A stretch of 64,000 nt of DNA from Nitrospirota bacterium (GTDB lineage: Bacteria; Nitrospirota; Nitrospiria; Nitrospirales; Nitrospiraceae): the NCBI GenBank assembly GCA_002737345.1, contig NSIK01000012.1, positions 41,101 to 105,100 of the forward strand, written 5' to 3'. The first letter of the stretch is position 1, and the number at the start of each line of letters is the position of its first letter. The notes under the pieces are model-generated. The model did not search any database, had not been told where the DNA came from, and was given only the letters and a program-made list of their open reading frames with translations. Shown one piece after another: positions 26,858 through 34,234 of this stretch. The translations under genes and the position numbers were made by a program.

Positions 26858-27058
26858 TTAGCTGTTCGAGTTGTCCGATTCGAGCGGCGCGATGTTGTAT
26901 TGCAGCTCGAGGTCGAACTCGTCGATCAATTCGTTGGCTGTGGCGGCGCCGAGATCGGAGCGGACTTCGTTGATCACCAGGTCGATGGCCATTCCGGCCT
27001 GGGCTCCATATTGCGCCATGGCCGATTCAATGCGCTGTCTGGCGACGTCAATCTTCAT
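26858..27058 (-). CDS. 66-aa hypothetical protein
   Basis: Small acidic protein with predicted helices: MKIDVARQRIESAMAQYG followed by MAIDLVINEVRSDLGAAT and a DEFDLELQYNI end. It has a clear AAAGGAG five bases before the ATG. No named family is recognised. It is followed on the minus strand by the orphan fragment and preceded by a small TPR gene, so it may belong to the same transcript. Confidence 0.65.
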   Translation of the reverse strand: MKIDVARQRIESAMAQYGAQAGMAIDLVINEVRSDLGAATANELIDEFDLELQYNIAPLESDNSNS

Positions 27059-27090
27059 GGGGACTCCTTTATCTGTGACGATCCGGTTCG

Positions 27091-27408
27091 TTATCCCAAG
27101 GTGCGCAGCAAGGCTTCCATCTCAGGGACGAGGTCCACGCCTCCATTGGATCGGCCGGAACGCGCGGCGTCGATGCCGGCTCGCAGGACGGGCTTCGCTT
27201 CGTCTTTTCGACCCAACGAGGCTAAGGCGCGCCCGAGGCCCAGGTGCGAGGCGACGTGGGTTGGGTCCAGCTGGGTGGCCACGAGGAGATGTTCGACTGC
27301 CTCTTCCAGATTTCCTTTTTCCTGAATCAGTTTATTTCCGAGCCCGTAACGGCCAAGAAAGCCTTTCGGGTTTTTGGCAACCATCTGTCTGAACGAATCA
27401 AGATCCAC
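27091..27408 (-). CDS. small TPR-repeat protein
   Basis: 105 aa with about two tetratricopeptide units: GFLGRYGLGNKLIQEKGNLEEAVEHLL and VASHLGLGRALASLGRKDEAKPVLRAG are the A/B helices of successive repeats. It is likely a soluble adaptor. The GTG start at 27408 has GAGGAGG five bases upstream. It lies 32 bases before the 66-aa gene. The interaction partner is unknown. Confidence 0.78.
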   Translation of the reverse strand: MDLDSFRQMVAKNPKGFLGRYGLGNKLIQEKGNLEEAVEHLLVATQLDPTHVASHLGLGRALASLGRKDEAKPVLRAGIDAARSGRSNGGVDLVPEMEALLRTLG

Positions 27409-27924
27409 GTTGGCCTCCTCGTGACTGTGCCGCGCATGTTACCACTAGAGGGAAGGCGAGAGCCAGACTTCTGCGCGGCCTGAACGTTGCGGAGACTGTT
27501 ACCAGGGAGAGGTGGCGGCGAGAGGCCCAGAGATGGGGCTGGCGGGCGTGCCGGGCGGCGGATTCCGATTGTGGCAGGCTGAATCCGGCGGCCACGAGGC
27601 TACGCGTCGCTGGAGCGGCACTCGCTCGTCAGTGACCACTGTGGGGCTGACGGCAGGATCACGTCTGGAGGGACCGCCAGTTCAATCGAATGGGAACAGC
27701 GCTCGCAGGACGAGCGCCATAGCGAGTAGGTGGGTGGTCATGGGTCGCAACCCACCTATCATCACCTGCTCCTGGTTGAGCAAAAGAAGGACGAGTCTAG
27801 AGGGTACCTGGCCTTGGCCGCAGGTCCTCTCCTGTCTAATATTTGCGTGAAGCTTCATGTATCCACTAGAAGTCTTTGTTTGTAAACTTGTTTTTAATTT
27901 TCTCGAAAGAGGATGAGCGGTCGG
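27409..27924. other. 516-base stretch with no supported gene
   Basis: No frame has protein-like composition. The only clear structure is a 9-base-pair inverted repeat TAGGTGGGT/ACCCACCTA (27727-27735 and 27750-27758) with a 14-base loop and no adjacent T-tract. The AT-richer right end (27840-27910) may hold the promoter-distal end of the TPR transcript. Confidence 0.5.
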
Positions 27925-28698
27925 CTAGGAGGGCGGGGTGGACTGGTGGAAGTGGCTCAAGGATTCCCGGTCACCGTTCAACTCCGGAAGATTGAAGTGT
28001 GTTGCGAGGAAGAGGACTCGTTCGAGGCACCGGCCGGCTGAGACACGATCAACAACACGGAGGTAGACGTCGGCTAACAGGCGCAGGACCGCTGCTTCGC
28101 CAGGGGCGTTTCCCAGCTTGATGAAATGTTCGGATGCGTTATTGAAACATTTCTCCGCTGGTCGCAGGTCTCCGGCATCCAGGAATGTTTTGCCCAGCTG
28201 CGCATAGGTGAGCGCCAGCCCTTCTTCACTGCCGACGATGCGATGGGCATCGAGGGCGCGGGTGAAGTAGGTAGTGGCTGCTTCCCATTCTCTCTGGCGC
28301 GCCTCCTCCATCCCGAGATTATGGTAAAGGATGCCGAGTGCCCGGTGATCGTTCAAGGGGGTGAGGAGATCGAGGGCCTCGAGGTAGTAGGGACGCGCCT
28401 TCTCCGGCGTACCGGCTCCGACGCAGAGGTTGCCGAGGTTCACGAGGGTATGGGCGATGGCGTGTTGATTCTGTTCCGTGCGCTGAATCGTGAGGACTTC
28501 TCGATAGCAGGCTTCTGCCTGATCCAGATCGCCTGAGAGGGCGCAGACGTTCCCCAGGTTGCCGAGCGAATCGGAGAGCGCGCCCTGGTTGGTGCTCAGA
28601 CGATCATCGGCGACAGCCTGCTCGTAGGCCGTTTTGGCTTGGGCGAGTTGGCCGCGATGGAGAAAGATACGGGCGCGATGTTTGTAGTCGTCGGACAT
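27925..28698 (-). CDS. tetratricopeptide-repeat protein
   Basis: 257 aa made of about five to six TPR units of the 40-residue kinesin-light-chain/NPHP3 style: LGNLGNVCALSGDLDQAEACY, LVNLGNLCVGAGTPEKARPYY, YHNLGMEEARQREWEAATTYF and YAQLGKTFLDAGDLRPAEKCF start successive helices. No signal peptide or enzymatic domain is visible, so it is probably a cytoplasmic scaffold. It lies 15 bases after the 142-aa gene and is likely cotranscribed. Confidence 0.85.
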   Translation of the reverse strand: MSDDYKHRARIFLHRGQLAQAKTAYEQAVADDRLSTNQGALSDSLGNLGNVCALSGDLDQAEACYREVLTIQRTEQNQHAIAHTLVNLGNLCVGAGTPEKARPYYLEALDLLTPLNDHRALGILYHNLGMEEARQREWEAATTYFTRALDAHRIVGSEEGLALTYAQLGKTFLDAGDLRPAEKCFNNASEHFIKLGNAPGEAAVLRLLADVYLRVVDRVSAGRCLERVLFLATHFNLPELNGDRESLSHFHQSTPPS

Positions 28699-28713
28699 TT
28701 CTTCGTGACGCCT

Positions 28714-29142
28714 TCAGTCTCCCCCCTTCGGCGTGTCTCGTTGAAATTCGACTTGAATCTCATCCTCTTCATTAAGCCCCAGCCCATCACGAAATGAACC
28801 GTAGAGTTCTGTGACGTCCGCGGTGTCTTGTGGATCTCTCGAGTCCCGAGAGCCAAGATAGGCTTCACAGAGTCTCACCCCGGTCTGGAAATGATGGGCG
28901 ATAGTTTCTTCCGTCACCTGTTGCCAGGTAATGAAGATGCAGAAGGCCTGGTAGAATTGGGCCTGGGGATAGCGCGCGGCGAGCGAGAGTAGTTGCTCGT
29001 AGGCCGCTCGGGCCGTGGAACCAGCAGTCGATGAAAAGGTCGCTTCGGCTTCGACCGCCTCGTCCCAGTCGGTGCCCAGTTCGTGATGGGCGTCTGCCCG
29101 GCTAAAGGCCTGCTGCGCGGCAAGGGCTGGATCGAATTGCAT
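28714..29142 (-). CDS. 142-aa hypothetical protein
   Basis: No named family recognised. The protein is rich in Ala and acidic residues, with an N-terminal AAQQAFSRADAHHELG and a helical centre AYEQLLSLAARYPQAQFYQA that resembles a solitary TPR-like helix pair. It ends in an acidic, disordered tail. The ATG at 29142 has GAGGA about 6 bases upstream and is preferred to a longer, Arg-rich extension. It precedes the TPR gene by 15 bases. Confidence 0.6.
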   Translation of the reverse strand: MQFDPALAAQQAFSRADAHHELGTDWDEAVEAEATFSSTAGSTARAAYEQLLSLAARYPQAQFYQAFCIFITWQQVTEETIAHHFQTGVRLCEAYLGSRDSRDPQDTADVTELYGSFRDGLGLNEEDEIQVEFQRDTPKGGD

Positions 29143-29584
29143 TGGATTCCTCGTGGGTTGGCTGGTGCAGCATACGCGGCGAGAGAAAAGGAGGTCAATG
29201 AGGTGTTTCCTCAAGTCGGACGTTGTTTATTTCGAGACGATAGCTGGGATTTTACGTGAGTCGATAATTTGCGAGGCGACATGGGCAAACGAGTGCGGTG
29301 TGTGAGGGACGATCCGTCGGAACTGTCGTTCGTCGCCAGTCGATGGAATCAGTCCGGTATCCACTTGAGGGAAGGGGAGGGCTGGAACTGCGGGCGGACC
29401 TGGCAAGGCACCTGCCTGTCTGGTATAAAGCGGCGGGCCCTTCCATCGTAGGGAGTCGGTTGCTGCGCCAGCGAAGGCGTCGCGCAGTGTGATTGTCGCG
29501 CCCCAGGACCGCTCGGCTAATTCTCTCGATCCCGCCCGTGTACTTTTATGCCTGCGGCTCTGTAGACTGTGTCAGACTATTGCG
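29143..29584. other. 442-base divergent region with no supported gene
   Basis: Lies between the divergent 142-aa gene and the SagB-like gene. Short open frames are present on both strands but have no protein character, and no convincing promoter or repeat is seen. Confidence 0.45.
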
Positions 29585-31348
29585 ATGGCCACAGAAATCC
29601 CCTTGTATCGTGAACCAGCCGAGACTGTCCCGACCGATCCGATCGATCGTGTAATCCGTTATCACGTCCAGACCAAACATCATTTCAACCGCTATGCCCG
29701 TTCGCTGGGGCATCTGGATTGGGCGAGTCAGCCTGATCCCTTTCGCCGCTACCAAGGGGCGCCTCTCACCCTGTTGCCGTTATTGCAGCAGGATGACGAA
29801 CCAGCTTCTCCGCCCTATGTTGCGCTGTATGAGCGCGGCGCTATCGCGCCTCAGCCGGTTACATTGTCCACCGTCTCTCGGTTCCTGGAATGTTCGCTCG
29901 CGCTCTCTGCGTGGAAGAAAGCCGGAGAGATGCGGTGGGCCCTGCGAGTGAATCCTTCCTCGGGGAATCTGCATCCGACGGAAGGCTATCTTGTCATCCC
30001 GCAGATGGAGGGGCTGGATCTGCAGGCGGGCCTCTATCATTATGCGCCCAAGGAACATGGGCTTGAGCTACGAGCCACGTTCGAGGGCGATCAGGTGGCT
30101 CATCTCCTTGCACCTTTTTCTGCGCAGTCGTTTCTGGTCGGCCTGACTTCGATCCATTGGCGGGAAGCCTGGAAGTACGGCGAGAGGGCCTTTCGCTACT
30201 GCAACCATGATGTGGGCCATGCGATCGGCGCAGTACGAATTGCCGCAGCGATGCTGGGCTGGAACATGGCCCTGTTGGATGGAGTCGCCCAAGGCACGGT
30301 TGCGGCCTTGCTGGGGACCGATCGCGCGGAGGACTTTCACGACGTGGAAGAGGAACATCCTGATTGTCTGGCGGTGATCTGGCCGTCTGGGAACGGGAAA
30401 GGTGAAATGTTAGACGGGACGCGCGGGGCGTCGACGGAGATCCCACTGTTTCTTGACGCCGCACTCATACAGGGTCTCGCAGCCGGCGCATGGCATGGGA
30501 AAGCCAATCGGTTAAGCGGAGACCATGGGGTACATTGGGAAATTATTGACGAGGTGGCTGCAGCGAGCTGGAAAAATTCTTGTGAGTCTAGAGCGGTCTC
30601 CGCTCCCAGTTTTATTGCGTCTCACGTTTCACCCGTCACGCATCACTCGCACCAGCTGGCGGGGACCATTATCCGGCAGCGCCGGAGCGCCGTCGCCTTC
30701 GATGGCAAGACGTCGATTACTTCCGCGACATTTTTTCAGATGCTGAGCCGCGTCATGCCAGCGGCGGAATTACCGCAGCTGGATCGGCCGATGCCGTGGG
30801 ATGTCGTGCCCTGGCAACCTGCGATTCATCTCTTGTTGTTCGTCCATCGTGTCGAGGGTTTGGCCCCCGGGCTCTATGCCCTGGTCCGCGATCGTGAGAA
30901 GCTGCCGTTGCTCCAACAGTCGATGACCGAGGAGTTGGTCTGGACTCCTGTGCCAGGGTGTCCAGATCAGTTGCCGCTCTATTGGCTGCTGGAGGGCGAT
31001 GCGAAGCGAACGGCCGTTCAGCTCAGCTGTCAGCAAGATATTGCGGGCGACAGCGCCTTTTCGCTGGGGATGCTGGCCGAGTTCGAATGTCGCTTGCGGG
31101 AGGGAGGGCCTTGGGGGTATCCACGCCTATTTTGGGAGGCGGGCCTACTGGGGCAGGTGCTGTATCTTGAGGCGGAGGCGGCAGGGGTGCGAGGAACCGG
31201 GATCGGCTGTTTCTTTGATGATCCGGTCCATGAGATCGTGGGGCTCAAGGCCCGTTCCTTTCAGTCGCTCTACCACTTTACGGTGGGAGGGCCCGTCGAG
31301 GATGGACGATTGATGACGCTCCCTCCGTACGGAACACGTGATGCATGA
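29585..31348 (+). CDS. double-domain SagB-type nitroreductase-family protein
   Basis: Flavin-dependent oxidoreductase of the SagB class, which in toxin clusters oxidises azolines. The 587 aa hold two nitroreductase-fold copies. The first (about 1-300) has RVNPSSGNLHPTEGYLV and CNHDVGHAIGAVRIAAAMLGW. The second (about 355-587) has IIRQRRSAVAFDGKTSI and GMLAEFECRLREGGPWGYPRLFWEAGLLGQVLYLEAEAAG-type motifs. The two are joined by a linker (about 335-357) whose DNA matches a dispersed repeat. The ATG at 29585 is the most natural start; the frame is open further upstream without conserved residues. No precursor peptide or cyclodehydratase is nearby, so the substrate is unknown. Confidence 0.84.
   Translation: MATEIPLYREPAETVPTDPIDRVIRYHVQTKHHFNRYARSLGHLDWASQPDPFRRYQGAPLTLLPLLQQDDEPASPPYVALYERGAIAPQPVTLSTVSRFLECSLALSAWKKAGEMRWALRVNPSSGNLHPTEGYLVIPQMEGLDLQAGLYHYAPKEHGLELRATFEGDQVAHLLAPFSAQSFLVGLTSIHWREAWKYGERAFRYCNHDVGHAIGAVRIAAAMLGWNMALLDGVAQGTVAALLGTDRAEDFHDVEEEHPDCLAVIWPSGNGKGEMLDGTRGASTEIPLFLDAALIQGLAAGAWHGKANRLSGDHGVHWEIIDEVAAASWKNSCESRAVSAPSFIASHVSPVTHHSHQLAGTIIRQRRSAVAFDGKTSITSATFFQMLSRVMPAAELPQLDRPMPWDVVPWQPAIHLLLFVHRVEGLAPGLYALVRDREKLPLLQQSMTEELVWTPVPGCPDQLPLYWLLEGDAKRTAVQLSCQQDIAGDSAFSLGMLAEFECRLREGGPWGYPRLFWEAGLLGQVLYLEAEAAGVRGTGIGCFFDDPVHEIVGLKARSFQSLYHFTVGGPVEDGRLMTLPPYGTRDA
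30627..30656. repeat. ACGTTTCAC-family repeat inside the SagB-like gene
   Basis: GTCTCACGTTTCACCCGTCA and the following GCATCACTC lie in frame within the linker of the SagB-like gene. TCACGTTTCACC is identical over 12 bases to the copy near 45904. It encodes the low-complexity peptide SHVSPVTHHSH. Confidence 0.5.
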
Positions 31349-31364
31349 TCGGTGAGAGGAGTCG

Positions 31365-32219
31365 ATGTTTAAAATCAAGAAAAAAGCCGACAAGCCCAAA
31401 CCCACGATTCTCTATAACGTCATTGAGGACTATTCTGAGTTCGACGCGCCGGGGAATGTGACGGCCTGCGCCATGACGCAGCAGGAAGATCTTCCCGGCC
31501 ATGCGAAGGTCCTGTCGGAAAGTTACGAGGTGCCGCTGGAGACGATGACCACCCTCCTGACGGAGGGCGGTGTCTATGTCTATCCCCAGATCGGGGGACT
31601 GCTCACGGGAGGCTTGTTTGCCTGCTTCATCGATCCTATCGGTGGAACGCCTAAGCAGACCTTCGTCCTGGACCTCATGCAGTTCGCCGAGGCGGAGCAG
31701 TTGGCCCGCGCGCGATCGCTGACCCTTCCTGATGCCGCCTTCCAGATCTTCACCCGCACGTTGCCTGAAGAGTTGAAGGGGAAACTCGCGCAGAAAAATC
31801 TTGGGCTCGACTACCGAACCTTGGATCGCGCAGTCGCCAAGGGCGGAGACATTAAATACATCGACTTCCGCAAGGATTGGTCGCCGCATTTCAAGCGACT
31901 CTGCATCATGCCGGATGGACGATTGGTGGAAACAGGAGGGCTGGAGGAGTTTGCGCAGCTCCATGGGATTACACCGGCGCAGGCCAAGGCGCTGGTCGAG
32001 CAGGGAGGCACGCTGGAAGTGAATAGCGAAATCCTGGCCTGTCAGATTGTGAACGGTCAGCCGGCGGTAGCACGATTTACCGCAAAAAATTATCTGAAGG
32101 CCAAGGAGCTCGCTGCGGCGAAAGGGCTCCATATAATGGATGCCTTGAGCGAAGTCGCCTATAGCGATCCTGTGATGATGCGTGCGCTGGCCAGGAAAGA
32201 GCTTAGCGGGGGGCGGTAA
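31365..32219 (+). CDS. 284-aa hypothetical protein
   Basis: Not recognised. Starts with a basic MFKIKKKADKPKP and has mixed alpha/beta character with several predicted strands (VYVYPQIGGLLTGGLFACFID). The C-terminal part is helical, repeating Ala-rich segments such as ITPAQAKALVEQGG and YLKAKELAAAKGLHIMDAL. No transmembrane segment, signal peptide or catalytic motif is visible. GAGGAG precedes the ATG by 3 bases, and the gene follows the SagB-like gene by 16 bases, so it is probably part of the same transcript and may act with that flavoenzyme. Confidence 0.72.
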   Translation: MFKIKKKADKPKPTILYNVIEDYSEFDAPGNVTACAMTQQEDLPGHAKVLSESYEVPLETMTTLLTEGGVYVYPQIGGLLTGGLFACFIDPIGGTPKQTFVLDLMQFAEAEQLARARSLTLPDAAFQIFTRTLPEELKGKLAQKNLGLDYRTLDRAVAKGGDIKYIDFRKDWSPHFKRLCIMPDGRLVETGGLEEFAQLHGITPAQAKALVEQGGTLEVNSEILACQIVNGQPAVARFTAKNYLKAKELAAAKGLHIMDALSEVAYSDPVMMRALARKELSGGR

Positions 32220-32289
32220 CTTACGAAATGATTTGTGGCTGGTTGCTTGGGCCGGAGGTCGAAGGCTAGGGAGAAGGCCTCCTGCGCAC

Positions 32290-32541
32290 TCAGATTCGTT
32301 TAAGGAACAGCACCGACAGGGGCAGGAGCGTGACGGTGAGCGAATGGGGCAGGTCGTGGGAGGGGCCGTCGCTCGATTGGAGTCCTCCTCGATTGCCTAG
32401 GTTGCTTCCTCCGTAGGCCGAGGCGTCACTGTTTAGGAGCGCACGATAGGAGCCTGCCGTCGGCACGCCGACTTGATAGTTGTAGCGTGGGACAGGGGTG
32501 AAGTTGCCTATGCACAATATGTGATTGTCTTGCTCCTTGTA
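32290..32541 (-). pseudogene. glgB: remnant of the 3' end of glgB (glycogen branching enzyme)
   Basis: The minus strand, open from just after a TGA (32544-32542), reads HILCIGNFTPVPRYNYQVG and then RALLNSDASAYGGSNLGN, then HSLTVTLLPLSVLFL. These are the C-terminal beta-sandwich signatures of GlgB (NFTPVPR, GSNxGN, HSLxxTLPPL), covering only about the last 80 of some 630-730 residues. No catalytic domain exists upstream; tRNA-Arg begins within 40 bases. The gene is a truncated relic. A glgC relic lies 3.5 kb away on the same strand. Confidence 0.82.
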
Positions 32542-32574
32542 TCACGGGCTTGGTACCGGTCGTTGTCAGTGGGG

Positions 32575-32650
32575 TGGTGCGCCCGATAGGACTTGAACCT
32601 ATAGCCTTCTGATCCGTAGTCAGATGCTCTATCCATTGAGCTACGGGCGC
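32575..32650 (-). tRNA. tRNA-Arg(ACG)
   Basis: The acceptor GCGCCCG (32650-32644) pairs with CGGGCGC (32585-32579); discriminator A and an encoded CCA (32577-32575) follow. The anticodon arm is TCTGA/TCAGA with loop CTACGGA, giving ACG, which TadA (gene at 25153) would convert to ICG. The D arm is AGCTCAATGGATAGAGC and the T arm is TAGGTTCAAGTCCTA. Length is 73 bases plus CCA. Confidence 0.97.
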
Positions 32651-33069
32651 ATCGGAGGAAGTGCAGTTTCATCGATTCCCCGATAGCACGCTCTAACGAT
32701 CATACAGAGAGTGGGCGGGGCCATCGACTACTGCTGCCAGCCAGCGGTTATACAGGGCCCTGGCCGGCGGGTCAAGGGACTTGTGGCGCGATGGTGGAGA
32801 AAGCCCCCAGATCGCGCGATCCTCCTTTTTTTGCATCGTCTGCGACGAATGGGAAAAGAATGTTCAGGTTTTCCTCTCTCGGTAGGATGGCGGTAGGTCG
32901 AACAGCAGGAAATTTCACCGAGAGACGTGCGCCCGATGTCCGACTAGCAAGGCAGTTTATCCAGAATGTGTGTGACGGATATTCTCTGCGGCTTTTTGGG
33001 CAGGGTTCAGTTTCTCCTGCCGTAGGCCGTCGCCGCGCTCCTCGCTCGCCTCAGTGAGTCGTGGCTGGT
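32651..33069. other. 419-base stretch with no supported gene
   Basis: Lies upstream of tRNA-Arg and downstream of the helicase N-half. Frames on both strands are short and not protein-like. One minus-strand end reads LYNRWLAAVVDGPAHSLYDR, too short to interpret. The glycogen-gene relic on the other side of the tRNA makes this a scarred region. Confidence 0.45.
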
Positions 33070-34143
33070 CTAGCGGCGGCGCCCTGACGGCTGAGTTTCG
33101 TCTTCGTATTGCTCAAAGAGCCGCTTGGCTTCCGGATGGAGATGGCTCGGATGGCCATGGGGGATGCCGGCGGTGCGGAAAAGCGGGGAGAGCTTGCCGT
33201 TCGGATGGAGGTACCCAGCGCGCAGCGGCACGGTGCGGGTGCTGTGTTTGATCAAATGACAAGGCGTCTGTCGGATCGACGTGAGCCAGTCGGCAATGTC
33301 ATGGGGATTGCCGATCGAGGCCGAGAGCAAGAGCAGCTTCGCTTGGCTCGGGCAGAAGATGATCGTTTCTTCCCAAACGACGCCCCGCTCCGGGTCCGCG
33401 ATATATTGGGACTCGTCCAAAATTACCAGGCCCAATGTATCCAGCCGCACGTCGATCTCCCCGCCTCCTGCGTCGTAGAAGAGGTTGCGCAGGATTTCCG
33501 TCGTCATGATCAGGAGGGGCGCTTGCCCGTTTTCGCGCCGGTCTCCGGTCAGGATACCGACCTGGTCTGCGCCGAAGATTTTCGAAAACTCCGTGTACTT
33601 GGTGTTCGAGAGGGCCTTGAGCGGGGAGGTGTAGATGACGGTCCGGTTCTCCGCGATGGCGCGGCGGGCTGCCTCGACCGCGACATAGGTTTTGCCGCTT
33701 CCCGTCGGGACGCTGACGACTACGTCGCTCTCGCGTAATTTGGCGATGGCGGCTTCTTGCCAGGCATCTGGGATAAAAGGCTGCGAGGACGACGGCACTC
33801 CCAATCCCTCCAGCCAGGTGGAGAGGGGAATACCGAGCTCCTGGGATTCCGGCTCAGCCGGTCGTTGTCCTGGACGGCGCGGCGCCCCCGAGGGCTTGGG
33901 CTTCCTTGCGGTTGGGGCGTGAAGCGGGGCTGGAGCTGGAGCCGGGCGAGCCGGTTTCTCGCCGATCAGAATCATGAGGTCGGATTCGAAACCAGCGCGG
34001 TTTTCCGCGGAGTGGCGCAGCAAGACTTCGATCAAGCGGCGTTTGCCGGCGCGGAAATGCCGCTGTACCCGGCCTCGCGCCAGACGGTGCAAGAGGGCGA
34101 TCGGTTGCTGTGCTAGGAGCTGCTCGAGTTCTTCGGTCGTCAT
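33070..34143 (-). CDS. Ski2-like DEAD/DEAH helicase, N-terminal (RecA1) half
   Basis: Carries motifs Q to III of a superfamily 2 helicase: an N-terminal helical, Pro-rich extension, then motif I SVPTGSGKT (residues 144-152), Ia TSPLKALSNTKY, Ib MTTEILRN, motif II DESQ (243-246; the Ski2/Mtr4-like DExH variant), and III SASIGN (274-279). It ends in RTAGIPHGHPSHLHPE and a short Arg tail, and lacks motifs IV-VI. The complementary half is encoded upstream, not downstream, at 34235-36094. Start ATG 34143 is used; an upstream ATG at 34224 has AAAGGAG only one base away. Active helicase function would need both halves to associate. Confidence 0.85.
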   Translation of the reverse strand: MTTEELEQLLAQQPIALLHRLARGRVQRHFRAGKRRLIEVLLRHSAENRAGFESDLMILIGEKPARPAPAPAPLHAPTARKPKPSGAPRRPGQRPAEPESQELGIPLSTWLEGLGVPSSSQPFIPDAWQEAAIAKLRESDVVVSVPTGSGKTYVAVEAARRAIAENRTVIYTSPLKALSNTKYTEFSKIFGADQVGILTGDRRENGQAPLLIMTTEILRNLFYDAGGGEIDVRLDTLGLVILDESQYIADPERGVVWEETIIFCPSQAKLLLLSASIGNPHDIADWLTSIRQTPCHLIKHSTRTVPLRAGYLHPNGKLSPLFRTAGIPHGHPSHLHPEAKRLFEQYEDETQPSGRRR

Positions 34144-34234
34144 AAGTCGAAGGGGGCAAAAAAGATAGAGGGGTACCGGGGTAGCAAGAGCGCCGCCCCT
34201 ATCCCCATATCCCGATCCCCCCATACTCCTTTCA

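Noticed and set aside
27727..27758. TAGGTGGGT/ACCCACCTA hairpin as a terminator
   Set aside because: There is no T-tract and no adjacent gene end; it is recorded only as structure in an empty gap.
32650..33069. tRNA-Arg as an integration site of a mobile element
   Set aside because: No integrase and no partial tRNA duplicate was seen; the adjacent glgB relic is better explained by deletion.
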